A DNA stretch of 64,000 bases from Brachyspira alvinipulli ATCC 51933 (lineage in GTDB: Bacteria; Spirochaetota; Brachyspiria; Brachyspirales; Brachyspiraceae), in NCBI RefSeq assembly GCF_000518245.1, contig NZ_JADF01000018.1, forward strand, positions 62,001 to 126,000. The letters are read 5' to 3'. The notes beneath the pieces are model-generated. The model saw only the letters and a list, made by a program, of their open reading frames with translations, was not told the DNA's origin and made no database searches. Each line of letters starts with the position of its first letter. The stretch's first letter is position 1. This document shows positions 9,424 through 18,922 of the stretch, piece by piece. A program made the position numbers and the translations under genes.

Positions 9424-10566
9424 ATGGATAATAATAATATAGATTATAAAAGTTTAAATAGATGGCGTTTAATACTCGGAAGTTTCGCTGAAGATAATAT
9501 AGAGCTTAACAGTAAATACTTTGAGATGGATAATGCATTGAGTTTTTTGTATGATAGAGAATATAGTGAAGAATCGGGGTATGCTGATTTTGAAAATAAT
9601 GATAAATCCAATGGCGGTAAGGAAAAAAGTTCATTAACTGTTCCTATTTGGGTTGCAAAGGTAAAAAAATTATTTCCTAAAAATACTGTTGAAATCATGC
9701 AAAATCAGGCATTGGAAAAATATAATATGACTGAAATGCTTACTGATGAGAATATTTTAAAAGAGATGGAGCCTAGTATGGAGCTTTTAAAAAATATTCT
9801 CACTTTTAAAGATATGATGAATGGTAATGTAAAAAAATTAGCCTATGATATTGTGAGAAAAGTTGTAGATGATTTGAAAAAAAAGCTTGAAAGTGATATT
9901 AAAAAAGTATTCTATGGTAAAAAACTTCCAAACTCTACAACTTCAAATAAAATATTTAAAAACCTTGATGTTAAAAAGACTATAAGAAATAATTTGAAAA
10001 ACTACAATATTGAAGATAAAACTATATTTGTAGATAAATTGTATTTTAATCAAAATATAAAAAAATATAATCCTTGGCATATAATAATCCTCATAGATGA
10101 AAGCGGATCTATGATGGATTCTGTCATATATTCATCGATAATGGCATCTATATTTGCTAATCTTCCATATTTATCTATAAAACTTGTTATATTTGACACT
10201 TCAATAGTTGATTTAAGCGATTATGTAAAAGACCCTATAGATGTATTATTTAAAGTTCAATTGGGCGGAGGTACAGATATAGTTAAGGCTTTAGAATATG
10301 CCAAAAAGATAACAACAATACCTGAAAAAACTATTGTTCTTCTTATAAGTGATTTATATGATAGTAATGATTACAAATATATGTATAAAAGTGCAAAAGA
10401 TATAATTGAAGCTAGATCAAAACTTTTTGTTCTGCCTGCTTTAGATTACAATGCTGATGCTTCTTATGATAAAAATGCAGCGAAGCAATTAGCAAGGATT
10501 GGTGCTAAGGTTGCAGCTATTACTCCTAATGAACTTTCCAAATGGATTAGCAATGTTATATCTTAA
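9424..10566 (+). CDS. VWA domain protein, CoxE-like
   Basis: A cytoplasmic protein of about 380 residues. The C-terminal half is a von Willebrand A domain with the metal-site motif DESGS in HIIILIDESGSMM and the later GGGTDI containing the MIDAS threonine. The N-terminal half (helical, charged) is of the type found in CoxE/YehP-like proteins, which usually work with MoxR-type AAA ATPases. No MoxR gene is adjacent. I chose the ATG at 9424 over the in-frame TTG at 9397 because the extra residues are hydrophobic and unlike the family N-terminus. A TPR gene follows after 42 nt in the same direction, probably in one operon. Confidence 0.82.
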   Translation: MDNNNIDYKSLNRWRLILGSFAEDNIELNSKYFEMDNALSFLYDREYSEESGYADFENNDKSNGGKEKSSLTVPIWVAKVKKLFPKNTVEIMQNQALEKYNMTEMLTDENILKEMEPSMELLKNILTFKDMMNGNVKKLAYDIVRKVVDDLKKKLESDIKKVFYGKKLPNSTTSNKIFKNLDVKKTIRNNLKNYNIEDKTIFVDKLYFNQNIKKYNPWHIIILIDESGSMMDSVIYSSIMASIFANLPYLSIKLVIFDTSIVDLSDYVKDPIDVLFKVQLGGGTDIVKALEYAKKITTIPEKTIVLLISDLYDSNDYKYMYKSAKDIIEARSKLFVLPALDYNADASYDKNAAKQLARIGAKVAAITPNELSKWISNVIS

Positions 10567-10608
10567 ATGTCTTATATATGATATAATAAAATGAATTAGG
10601 ACAATTTT

Positions 10609-11247
10609 ATGGAAAATTATTCAAACAATGATAGCTCATTTGAAAAATATTATGAAGATGGTATTAATTGTTATAAGAGTAAACAATATGAAGAGGCTTT
10701 GGAAACATTTAACAAAGCTGTAAAATTAAACCCTAATCATGCAAAAATCTATTTATATATGGGGGTTTCAAGATTGTTACTTGATAGAAAAGAAGAAGCC
10801 ATATTAGATTTTAGTAAAGCTATAGAATTAGACCCTGGATATGCAAAATTCTATTTTTACAGAGGGGTTTGCGAGATGATATTAAAGATGAAAGAAGAAA
10901 CTATGTCTGATTTTGATAAAGCTATAGAATTAGATTCAAATTATGCAAAGGCATATTTTTATAGAGGTATTTTTAAGTCATCATTGAATATGAGAGAAGA
11001 AGCTATATCAGATTTTACTAAAGCTATAGAGATTGACTCAAATTATGCTGAAGTATATTATCATAGAGGATTTTCTAAACTTAAATTGGATAAAAAAGAT
11101 GAGAGTATAGAAGATTTCAATAAAATTCTTGAGTTAAATCCTGACGATGCTTTTGCTTATTTTATAAGAGGAAATATTAAAAAAAATCTCAATCAAAATG
11201 ATGAAGCCGAAAAGGATTTTGAGAAATATGAAGAATTAAAAAAATAA
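10609..11247 (+). CDS. TPR repeat protein
   Basis: A soluble 212-residue protein made almost entirely of six 34-residue tetratricopeptide repeats, each with the pattern A-x-x-x-Y-(F/Y)-x-R-G and ending A-I-E-L-(D/N)-x-N-Y-A. There is no signal peptide or membrane helix, so it is probably a cytoplasmic protein-binding scaffold. It follows the VWA gene closely and may bind that protein; this is inference from position only. It converges on hisC with a 4-bp gap. Confidence 0.85.
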   Translation: MENYSNNDSSFEKYYEDGINCYKSKQYEEALETFNKAVKLNPNHAKIYLYMGVSRLLLDRKEEAILDFSKAIELDPGYAKFYFYRGVCEMILKMKEETMSDFDKAIELDSNYAKAYFYRGIFKSSLNMREEAISDFTKAIEIDSNYAEVYYHRGFSKLKLDKKDESIEDFNKILELNPDDAFAYFIRGNIKKNLNQNDEAEKDFEKYEELKK

Positions 11248-11251
11248 ATAT

Positions 11252-12313
11252 TTATTTTCCTATTATCTTTTTTATTATCTTTATAAATGTATTCATTTCA
11301 TCATCGGTTCCTATACTTACTCTTATATAATTATCTATTAATTTAGATTTAAAATATCTTACCAATATTCCATTTTCTCTTAATTTTAAATAAATATCTT
11401 CGGCAAACATTTTTTTATATGATATGAATAAGAAATTTGATTTTGAATCAAGTACATCAAATTCCAACTCTTTTAATTGTTTTTTTATTCTTTCTCTTGT
11501 GTTAATAATCTTAGAAACAGTATCTTCAAAATATTTTTTATCTTTTATTGATTCAATTCCTGCTAGTATTGAGAGACGATTTATAGTGTATGAATTAAAA
11601 GAATATTTTATATTTTTAAGTCCCTGTATAAGATTTTCATTTCCTATTGCAAAACCCAAACGCATTCCCGCTAAACATCTTGATTTTGAAAAAGTTTGCA
11701 CAACTAATAAATTATCATATTTACTTGTAAGTTTAGCTGCACTTTCTCCGCCAAAATCTATATAAGCTTCATCAATTATTATTATATTATCTTTATTATT
11801 TTTAACTATATCTTCTATCTGAGAAATAGTTAAAAGTATACCTGTTGGGGCATTAGGGTTTGCTATAAATATTCCTGAGTCTAAATTTTTATAATCATCT
11901 ATGTTTATGGTAAAATCATCTTTTAAAGGTATTTTTATCTCATCTAAATCAAAAAGACTTGAATATACGGAGTAGAAACTGTATGTTATATTAGGATAGT
12001 ATACTTTATCTCCTTTATTAAAAAAAGCCATAAAAGAAAAAGCGAGTATTTCATCAGAACCATTTCCTATAAATATATTATTTTCATGAATATTATAAAA
12101 TTCAGCAATTTCTTTTTTTAAATCGCTTACGCTTGGATCTGGATATAATCTCAAATCATCGAAACTGCTTTCTGTTATTATTTTTTTTACATTTGGTGAT
12201 GGAGGATATGGAGATTCATTTGTATTTAATTTGACATATTTCTTATCTTTAGGCTGCTCTCCTGGAGTATATGGTTCTATTGAATTTGCTTTATTACTTA
12301 AAAATTTGCTCAT
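11252..12313 (-). CDS. hisC: Histidinol-phosphate aminotransferase
   Basis: A class II PLP-dependent aminotransferase that converts imidazole acetol phosphate and glutamate to histidinol phosphate and 2-oxoglutarate. At 353 residues it has the family's usual length. Visible features are KLNTNESPYPPSP near the N-terminus, ANPNAPTG (151-158), DEAYIDF (181-187), the PLP Lys210 in TFSKSRCLAGMRLG, and the C-terminal phosphate-binding RVSIG. No other his genes are nearby. Such isolated HisC-like proteins can also serve as aromatic aminotransferases, so the exact substrate is less certain than the fold. Confidence 0.9.
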   Translation of the reverse strand: MSKFLSNKANSIEPYTPGEQPKDKKYVKLNTNESPYPPSPNVKKIITESSFDDLRLYPDPSVSDLKKEIAEFYNIHENNIFIGNGSDEILAFSFMAFFNKGDKVYYPNITYSFYSVYSSLFDLDEIKIPLKDDFTINIDDYKNLDSGIFIANPNAPTGILLTISQIEDIVKNNKDNIIIIDEAYIDFGGESAAKLTSKYDNLLVVQTFSKSRCLAGMRLGFAIGNENLIQGLKNIKYSFNSYTINRLSILAGIESIKDKKYFEDTVSKIINTRERIKKQLKELEFDVLDSKSNFLFISYKKMFAEDIYLKLRENGILVRYFKSKLIDNYIRVSIGTDDEMNTFIKIIKKIIGK

Positions 12314-12517
12314 AAAGTAATTAAATCCTCTTAAAAATTTTATTAGTAATAAATTATATACTATTATTAAATATAAATAAAGATTTTAATTATTAAAAAT
12401 TATTAGAAATAATAATAAATTTATTATAAATTTAGTTTGACTTTGAAAATTTAATTGTTATATTAACACTATATTTTCACATTTCTATTAAAAATAATTT
12501 TATAGAGGTTTTTCACA

Positions 12518-14362
12518 ATGAAAAAAATGCACAGTTTATCTTTTAAAGTGCCTGTAATAATAAGTTCAATTATTTTTATCACAATAGTTACATTGGCTTC
12601 TATTTCTATTTGGTCATCCTCAAGAGCTATAAGAAAAGCAGCATTGGAAGGTTTTTCTGCTACAGTTTCAGGTTATTCATCTATGATAGATATGATGCTT
12701 CATGAGCAGAAATTAGCAATAGCAACTTATGCCCAATCAGGTACATTAGCTAATGGGATATTAAGAATAGACGATCCTGCAGTACAAAATGAAGCTTTAA
12801 ATAGATTAAAGGCTTTTGCTTCAGTAAATACTTATGCTATAAACATAGGATTAGCAGATATGGATGGAAATGTTTTACTTGATAGTGCAAATCCTAAACT
12901 TGTAGGAGCATCTATAGCAGAAATTCATAAAAACTTATTTGAGTTTATGAAGGCTAATAATTATAATTTTTCTTTTGATAATGCTACAAGCATATCATCT
13001 ACAACAGGAGGACAGGCTTTATTGCTTTGCGGAGGAGTAAAAAATTCTCAAGGTAATTTTGTAGGTTTGGTTTATATAAACTTGGATTTAGGAAAAGTAA
13101 ATAAAGACTTTATAGGAAATTTAAATATTAATGGGCGTATAACAGTTGCTAATAGAAATGGAAACGTTATATTATCATCAGATAGTGAACGTATAGGGGG
13201 AACTTTACCCGATGTTTATAGTATAATCAAAACAACAGATGAAGGAATAATAGAATCATATAATTATCAAGGAGATGATGGCAAACGTTCAGCTGCTTAT
13301 AAAAATGTGTCTTTAATGCCTTGGACTGTTATATTTGCAAAATCAGATAGTGAAATATATAAAGAAATAAAATATACAATATTACGTACTGTTATAATAG
13401 GACCTCTTTTTATAATATTATGTACTATAATAATAGCTATGTATATAAAAACTATCACTAGACCTTTAGATGAATTAGTTTTAATATCAAAAGAAATTTC
13501 CAATGGTGATTTAACATCCGTTCATAGAAATATTAAGCGTAAAGATGAATTAGGAATATTGGCAAATTCTTTCTTTGATATGAGAGACAGGCTTTCAGAT
13601 ATCATTATTAAAGTACGAACTTCCGCAGATGAAATAAGAATGAATGCCGAAGAACTTTCAAAAGGAAGTATAGATTTGTCACGCCGTACAGAATCTCAGG
13701 CTGCAAGTTTGGAGGAAACAGCTTCTTCAATGGAAGAGATGGCTTCTACAATAAAATCATCTACAAATCAGTCAGTAGAAGGAAATAAAATGATGATAGA
13801 TTCCAGAGAGTCTATTCAAAATGCCGGAGATATAATTTTAGAAACTACCAAAAATATAGAAGAAGTTTATGATGCAAGTACAAAGATTAAAGACATTACA
13901 AAAATAATAGAAGATATTGCTTTTCAAACGAATATACTTGCTTTGAATGCAGCAGTAGAGGCAGCTCGTGCAGGCGATATGGGTAAAGGTTTTGCTGTCG
14001 TAGCTTCTGAGGTTAGAAACTTAGCTCAAACAACTCAAACATCAGTTAAGGATATTACTACTTTAGTTGATAATGCTTATGATAAAATTAATAAAGCTAC
14101 AGAATCTGCTAGAGAGTCTCAGGAAATATTTGATGATTTGCAGGTAAAAATAGAAAATACAGCTAGAATAATGCAAGATATAAGTTCAACTGCAGTAGAA
14201 CAGCAGGCAGGAGTTGATCAGGTTAATAAAGCGGTTGCTGATATGGATACTGTAACTCAGCAGAATGCTGCTTTAGTAGAGGAAGCGTCAGCATCATCTA
14301 CAGCTTTATTAAATCAGGCAGTGGAACTTGTAAATGCTATGAGCTTCTTTAAAGTTAAATAA
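12518..14362 (+). CDS. Methyl-accepting chemotaxis protein (Cache sensor)
   Basis: A transmembrane chemoreceptor of 614 residues. A first membrane helix (about 10-32) is followed by a Cache-type periplasmic sensor (about 35-285; [15 protein letters not shown] is typical), a second helix (about 285-310), a HAMP domain ([15 protein letters not shown]) and a long coiled-coil signalling domain. The signalling tip is [21 protein letters not shown], followed by [16 protein letters not shown]. The ligand is unknown. A ribosome-binding site (tagaggt) precedes the ATG. The signalling half is nearly identical at DNA level to that of the decayed receptor immediately downstream, while the sensor halves differ. 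Confidence 0.94.
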   Translation: MKKMHSLSFKVPVIISSIIFITIVTLASISIWSSSRAIRKAALEGFSATVSGYSSMIDMMLHEQKLAIATYAQSGTLANGILRIDDPAVQNEALNRLKAFASVNTYAINIGLADMDGNVLLDSANPKLVGASIAEIHKNLFEFMKANNYNFSFDNATSISSTTGGQALLLCGGVKNSQGNFVGLVYINLDLGKVNKDFIGNLNINGRITVANRNGNVILSSDSERIGGTLPDVYSIIKTTDEGIIESYNYQGDDGKRSAAYKNVSLMPWTVIFAKSDSEIYKEIKYTILRTVIIGPLFIILCTIIIAMYIKTITRPLDELVLISKEISNGDLTSVHRNIKRKDELGILANSFFDMRDRLSDIIIKVRTSADEIRMNAEELSKGSIDLSRRTESQAASLEETASSMEEMASTIKSSTNQSVEGNKMMIDSRESIQNAGDIILETTKNIEEVYDASTKIKDITKIIEDIAFQTNILALNAAVEAARAGDMGKGFAVVASEVRNLAQTTQTSVKDITTLVDNAYDKINKATESARESQEIFDDLQVKIENTARIMQDISSTAVEQQAGVDQVNKAVADMDTVTQQNAALVEEASASSTALLNQAVELVNAMSFFKVK

Positions 14363-14384
14363 TTTATATATTTTTTGATTATAT

Positions 14385-14424
14385 AAAAAGGATATTTCTT
14401 AATTGAAGTATCCTTTTTTATTTA
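14385..14424 (+). terminator. Rho-independent terminator after the first MCP
   Basis: Arms 14385-14398 and 14405-14418 pair over about 14 bp (aaaaaggata with tatccttttt at the base), with the T-rich tract at the 3' side. It lies 22 nt after the stop codon. Confidence 0.85.
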
Positions 14425-14701
14425 AATAATTTCAGTTAATTATATATGCAATTATCAATAAGCATAAAAAACGGGTTATAAAACAAATATATTAATTTAA
14501 TAATATATATTTATTAATGTTGATATACATTTTATTTTTTATCTTTTTTAGCTAAATGATGTATTTTTTATTATAAATATTAAATTTATTTCAATTTTTT
14601 TAAAAAAAGTATAATTTTTTTTATTTTGATATTTAAATTATTTTAATTAAATGTATATTAAAATTTCAATATGTAAATAAAATTTAGTTAAGGTTATTAT
14701 T
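14425..14701. other. AT-rich spacer between duplicated MCP genes
   Basis: No gene or hairpin that I can support. It presumably holds the promoter of the downstream receptor copy, but no hexamer pair stands out. Confidence 0.4.
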
Positions 14702-16532
14702 ATGAAGAAAATAAACAGTTTATCTTTTAAAGTTCCTTTTATTATAAGTATGATTATTTTTGCTACAGTTGGGATATTAGGTACTCTTTCTGTATTATCA
14801 TCTACAAGAGCAGTTAAAAGATCTTCATTAAATGGTTTTAAGTCTACGGTTTCTGGGTACGCTTCTATGATAGATATGGTATTGCATGAATAGCTATTAG
14901 CAATCAATACATATGCCAAATCATCAACAGTGTTTAATATTCTTTTAGATACAAATGATGAGGCAGCAAAAATTAGAAGTATAAACAGATTAAAAGATTT
15001 TGCTTCTGTAAATAGATATGCTATTAATATGGGCTTGTCAGATGTCAATGGTATAATAATAGTTGATAGCGATAAACCAGAGCTTGAAGGCACATCTATA
15101 TCCGATATGGATCCTGAATTATTTTCAAGATTAAAATCAAATAATTATAATAGTACTTATGGTAATACTACATCAATAGAGACACAATCTATTCTTTATA
15201 TGTAAAGGTTTATTTAATTCAGCAGGGACATTAATAGGTATCGTTTATATAAATATAGATTTAGGAAAAGTTAATAGTGATTTTATTTCCAATATTGCTT
15301 TTGATGGAGATATAACGATAGCAAACAATGAAGGTATCATAATGTTATCGTCTGATATAAATAGAATAGGTACATCTTTGCCAAATGTTTATGATATAAC
15401 TAAAACGACATCAGAAGGTGTTATAGAATCTTATACTTATGGCGGAAGTAAAGCAAAACGTTCAGCAGCTTATAAAAATATTAATATAATGCCTTGGTCT
15501 GTTATATTTGCAAATTATAATAGCCATATATATAAAGATATAGTAGGTATAATTTTTAGAACATCTACAATAGGTCCTTTTTTTATAATATTGGCTAGTA
15601 TTATTGTTGCTATGTATATAAAAAGTATAACAAAACCTTTAAATGATTTGGTATTAATTGCAAGTGAAATATCCAATGGAAATTTAAGTTCTCAATACAG
15701 AAATATTAATAGAAAAGATGAATTGGGTGTGCTTTCAAATTCATTTTTTAATATGAAAAATAAGTTATCAGAAATTATTATTAAAGTACGAACTTCCGCA
15801 GATGAAATAAGAATGAATGCCGAAGAACTTTCAAAAGGAAGTATAGATTTGTCACGCCGTACAGAATCCCAAGCAGCAAGTTTGGAAGAAACAGCTTCTT
15901 CAATGGAAGAGATGGCTTCTACAATAAAATCATCTACAGATCAGTCTGTAGAAGGAAATAAAATGATGATAGATTCTAGAGAGTCAATTCAAAATGCCGG
16001 AGATATAATTTTAGAAACTACCAAAAATATAGAAGAAGTTTATGATGCAAGTACAAAGATTAAAGATATTACAAAAATAATAGAAGATATTGCTTTCCAA
16101 ACAAATATACTTGCTTTGAATGCGGCAGTAGAGGCAGCAAGAGCAGGTGATATGGGTAAGGGTTTTGCTGTTGTAGCTTCTGAGGTTAGAAACTTAGCCC
16201 AAACAACTCAAACATCAGTTAAGGATATTACTACTTTAGTTGATAATGCCTATGATAAAATTAATAAAGCTACAGAATCAGCTAGAGAGTCTCAGGAAAT
16301 ATTTAATGATTTGCAGGTGAAAATAGAGAATACAGCTAGAATAATGCAGGATATAAGTTCAACTGCAGTAGAACAGCAGGCAGGAGTTGAACAGGTTAAT
16401 AGAGCTGTTTCTAATATGGATACTGTAACTCAGCAGAATGCAGCTTTGGTTGCTGAGGTATCTTCATCTTCTAATTCATTACTTAATCAGGCAGTAGAAC
16501 TTGTTGAGGCTATGAAATTTTTTAAAGTATAA
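14702..16532 (+). pseudogene. Decayed duplicate of the upstream methyl-accepting chemotaxis protein
   Basis: Aligned with the receptor at 12518, the frame starts well (ATG 14702, KINSLSFKVPF). It then meets a TAG at 14891-14893 where the parent has CAG (HEQK becomes HE-stop). The same frame continues from 14894 until a frameshift near 15195-15215, after which the homologous sequence ([20 protein letters not shown]) runs in another frame. From about 15342 to 16532 the frame is intact and covers the last part of the sensor, the second membrane helix, HAMP and the signalling domain. The signalling part from 15777 on is almost identical to 13604 on. Full-length receptor cannot be made without suppression. 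A truncated receptor starting near 15342 is conceivable but has no obvious ribosome-binding site. Confidence 0.88.
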
Positions 16533-16547
16533 AAAATAAAATAATTA

Positions 16548-16587
16548 AATAGGCTGTCTTTTAAAAAGGCAGCCTATTATTTTTTTA
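16548..16587 (+). terminator. Rho-independent terminator after the decayed MCP
   Basis: aataggctgtctttt (16548-16562) pairs with 16564-16578 with one G-T wobble; the innermost A-T pairs open to form the loop. A T-rich tract follows. Its preservation suggests the locus is still transcribed or decayed recently. Confidence 0.85.
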
Positions 16588-16742
16588 AATTCAAAATAAC
16601 TATTAACTTCAAATAAGTTTTTATATTTTTATTTAATTATGTTACCTAACGTTACAATAATAATAAAAAAATCTAATAATTTTTTTTATAAATACGATAA
16701 TTATAATAATTAGAAGTAAACTATTTTTTAAGGAGCATAATA

Positions 16743-18656
16743 ATGTCAACAAGCTCATTTTTTGGTATAGAATTAGGAAAAAGATCTCTTCAAAACTTTA
16801 AAACAGCTTTGGAGGTTACAGGTCATAATATAAATAATGTTTCAACTAAAGGATACAGCAGACAGCGTGTTGTAATGCGTACTTTTGATAAGCCTTTGGA
16901 AGCACCAAGTTTAAATAGAGCAGAAAGAGCAGGACAAATAGGTCAGGGTGCTGAAATAACTACTATTGAAAGAATAAGAGATGAGTTTATAGACGCTAAA
17001 ATTATGGCTGAACTTGGAACAGATGGTTATTGGAAAACTAAATCTGATTATCTTAAACAATTAGAGTCTATTTATAATGAGCCTGGCAATTCAAATTTAA
17101 GAAGCGATTTGGATGCTTTCTGGGATGCTTGGCAGGAAATGGCTACTAATCCTACCGAAAGAGGAACAAGAATGGTTTTGGTAGAGAGAGCTGATAGAAT
17201 AAATAATTCATTAAATCAGATGTTTGGTCAAATGAACGGAATGCGCAATAACTTGAATAATCTTGTTGAAAATAAAGTAAATAGAATAAATAATATTGCA
17301 AGTTCCATAAAGGATTTGAATACTGAAATAGTTAAACAGCAAGCATTGGGACAAAGCCCTAATGATTTATTGGATAGAAGAGATTTATTAGTAGATGAAC
17401 TTTCTTCTCTTGCTAATGTTGATATAAAATCAATAGACCCTGATGAAACTATGATCTATATAGGCGGAAGAGCTTTAATTCAAGGTAATGTTGTTAGTGA
17501 ATTAAGCATAGAGAGAAATATCAACAATGAAGGAATGTATGATATTTATTGGAAAAAAGATCATGTTCAGGTTCAATTTGAGGGCGGAGAATTAAAAGCT
17601 TTAGTAGAACTTAGAGATGTTGATACTGTTGATGCTATTAATGATTTAGATACTTTTGCTATGAATTTAGCAGACAGTGTAAACGAAGTACATAGAAGCG
17701 GTTTCGGACTTAATCAGGAAACAGGTGTTGATTTCTTTACTATGACAAAGGCTACTCCTTCTGTGATAGGTAATTATGATATTAATAATGACGGACAGGA
17801 AGATTCTACTATAATGTTTAAAGTAAGCGGTATTAATTCAGTAGAAGCTACAGACAGTGTGGGAAGCAGCGGAACTTTAATATTTGGAAATAGAACTAGA
17901 GAAGGTGCTGATGTTGCTATTGATTATACTGCTCAAATGAAAGTAGGTGATTTAATAGATAAAATTAACTCAAGCCAAGCTAATGTATCAGCTTATTTAG
18001 ATGATAATAACAGACTTGTACTTAAAGCTAGAGGTTTTGATGATTATATGAAGCCTTCATATTTCATTAAGCATATAGAAGATTCAGGGGATTTCTTAGT
18101 AGGTATTACAGGAGTTCTTAATCAATCAGGTGCAGCAGGTGCTTATAATTGGCAGACTACAGATCAGGTTAATCAGCTTGCTGGTGATTTTAGAAACTTT
18201 ACTACTACTCCTTACAGACATCCTTCAGCAGCAATTGCAGTTAATGATATTATCAGAAATGATGTAAATTACATAGCAGCTTCAAAAGGTATAGATACTA
18301 CAGGTAATGGATTTAATGATAAATGGAATGGAATAGGAGATGGTTCTAATGCATTAGCTATTGCCAACTTAAAAAATAAAGAAATAATGGTAGACAGTAA
18401 ATCTACATTTAATGATTTTTATACAGGAAGTATAGCAAGAATAGCATCAAGAACAGAAACAGCTAATGCCGAAACAGAAAAACAAACAGTTGTTATGGAA
18501 TATCTTGAAAAATTAAGACAGTCTGTATCAGGTGTTAACTTAGATGAAGAAGTAGCACAGATGGCTATGTATCAGCATGGTTATAATGCTTCTGCTAGAG
18601 TTGTTAGCGTAATGGATCAATTACTTGATGTTGTAATAAACAGAATGGGTGTGTAA
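16743..18656 (+). CDS. flgK: Flagellar hook-associated protein 1 (FlgK)
   Basis: First junction protein between hook and filament; in spirochaetes the flagella lie in the periplasm. At 637 residues it has a typical length. The N-terminus (FFGIELGKRSLQNFKTAL, then NINNVSTKGYSRQRV) is the rod/hook family signature, and the C-terminal helical end (NLDEEVAQMAMYQHGYNASARV, ending in MDQLLDVVINRMGV) is diagnostic of FlgK. The ATG has a strong AAGGAG site 6 nt upstream. flgL, which usually follows flgK, is absent here; chemoreceptor genes flank it on both sides. A good terminator follows directly, so it is transcribed alone. Confidence 0.96.
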   Translation: MSTSSFFGIELGKRSLQNFKTALEVTGHNINNVSTKGYSRQRVVMRTFDKPLEAPSLNRAERAGQIGQGAEITTIERIRDEFIDAKIMAELGTDGYWKTKSDYLKQLESIYNEPGNSNLRSDLDAFWDAWQEMATNPTERGTRMVLVERADRINNSLNQMFGQMNGMRNNLNNLVENKVNRINNIASSIKDLNTEIVKQQALGQSPNDLLDRRDLLVDELSSLANVDIKSIDPDETMIYIGGRALIQGNVVSELSIERNINNEGMYDIYWKKDHVQVQFEGGELKALVELRDVDTVDAINDLDTFAMNLADSVNEVHRSGFGLNQETGVDFFTMTKATPSVIGNYDINNDGQEDSTIMFKVSGINSVEATDSVGSSGTLIFGNRTREGADVAIDYTAQMKVGDLIDKINSSQANVSAYLDDNNRLVLKARGFDDYMKPSYFIKHIEDSGDFLVGITGVLNQSGAAGAYNWQTTDQVNQLAGDFRNFTTTPYRHPSAAIAVNDIIRNDVNYIAASKGIDTTGNGFNDKWNGIGDGSNALAIANLKNKEIMVDSKSTFNDFYTGSIARIASRTETANAETEKQTVVMEYLEKLRQSVSGVNLDEEVAQMAMYQHGYNASARVVSVMDQLLDVVINRMGV

Positions 18657-18677
18657 GTTTATATAAATTTTTTGTGC

Positions 18678-18710
18678 GGCGGTATCTATTATTAGATATC
18701 GCCTTTTTTG
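18678..18710 (+). terminator. Rho-independent terminator of flgK
   Basis: ggcggtatct (18678-18687) pairs with agatatcgcc (18694-18703) with one wobble, followed by six Ts. It lies 21 nt beyond the stop codon. Confidence 0.9.
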
Positions 18711-18922
18711 TAATTGTAATATAGTTTAATTTTTTTATTAAAAAATAAATGATGAAAAAGTATATATTATGTAAATATTGTTTAATATATTATTAAAATA
18801 ATGATACTTTTTTTATAATATCTATTTACAGTTATTGTTTTTAAGTATATATTATTATAGAACAAATTTTTTAAAAAATACGCTTATAATGCCGATACTA
18901 AAGTTCATAGGAGCATTTTGCA

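Noticed and set aside
14891-14893. TAG read through as an amino acid (suppression or recoding) in the second receptor
   Set aside because: A second lesion, a frameshift near 15200, also breaks the gene, so decay is the simpler explanation.
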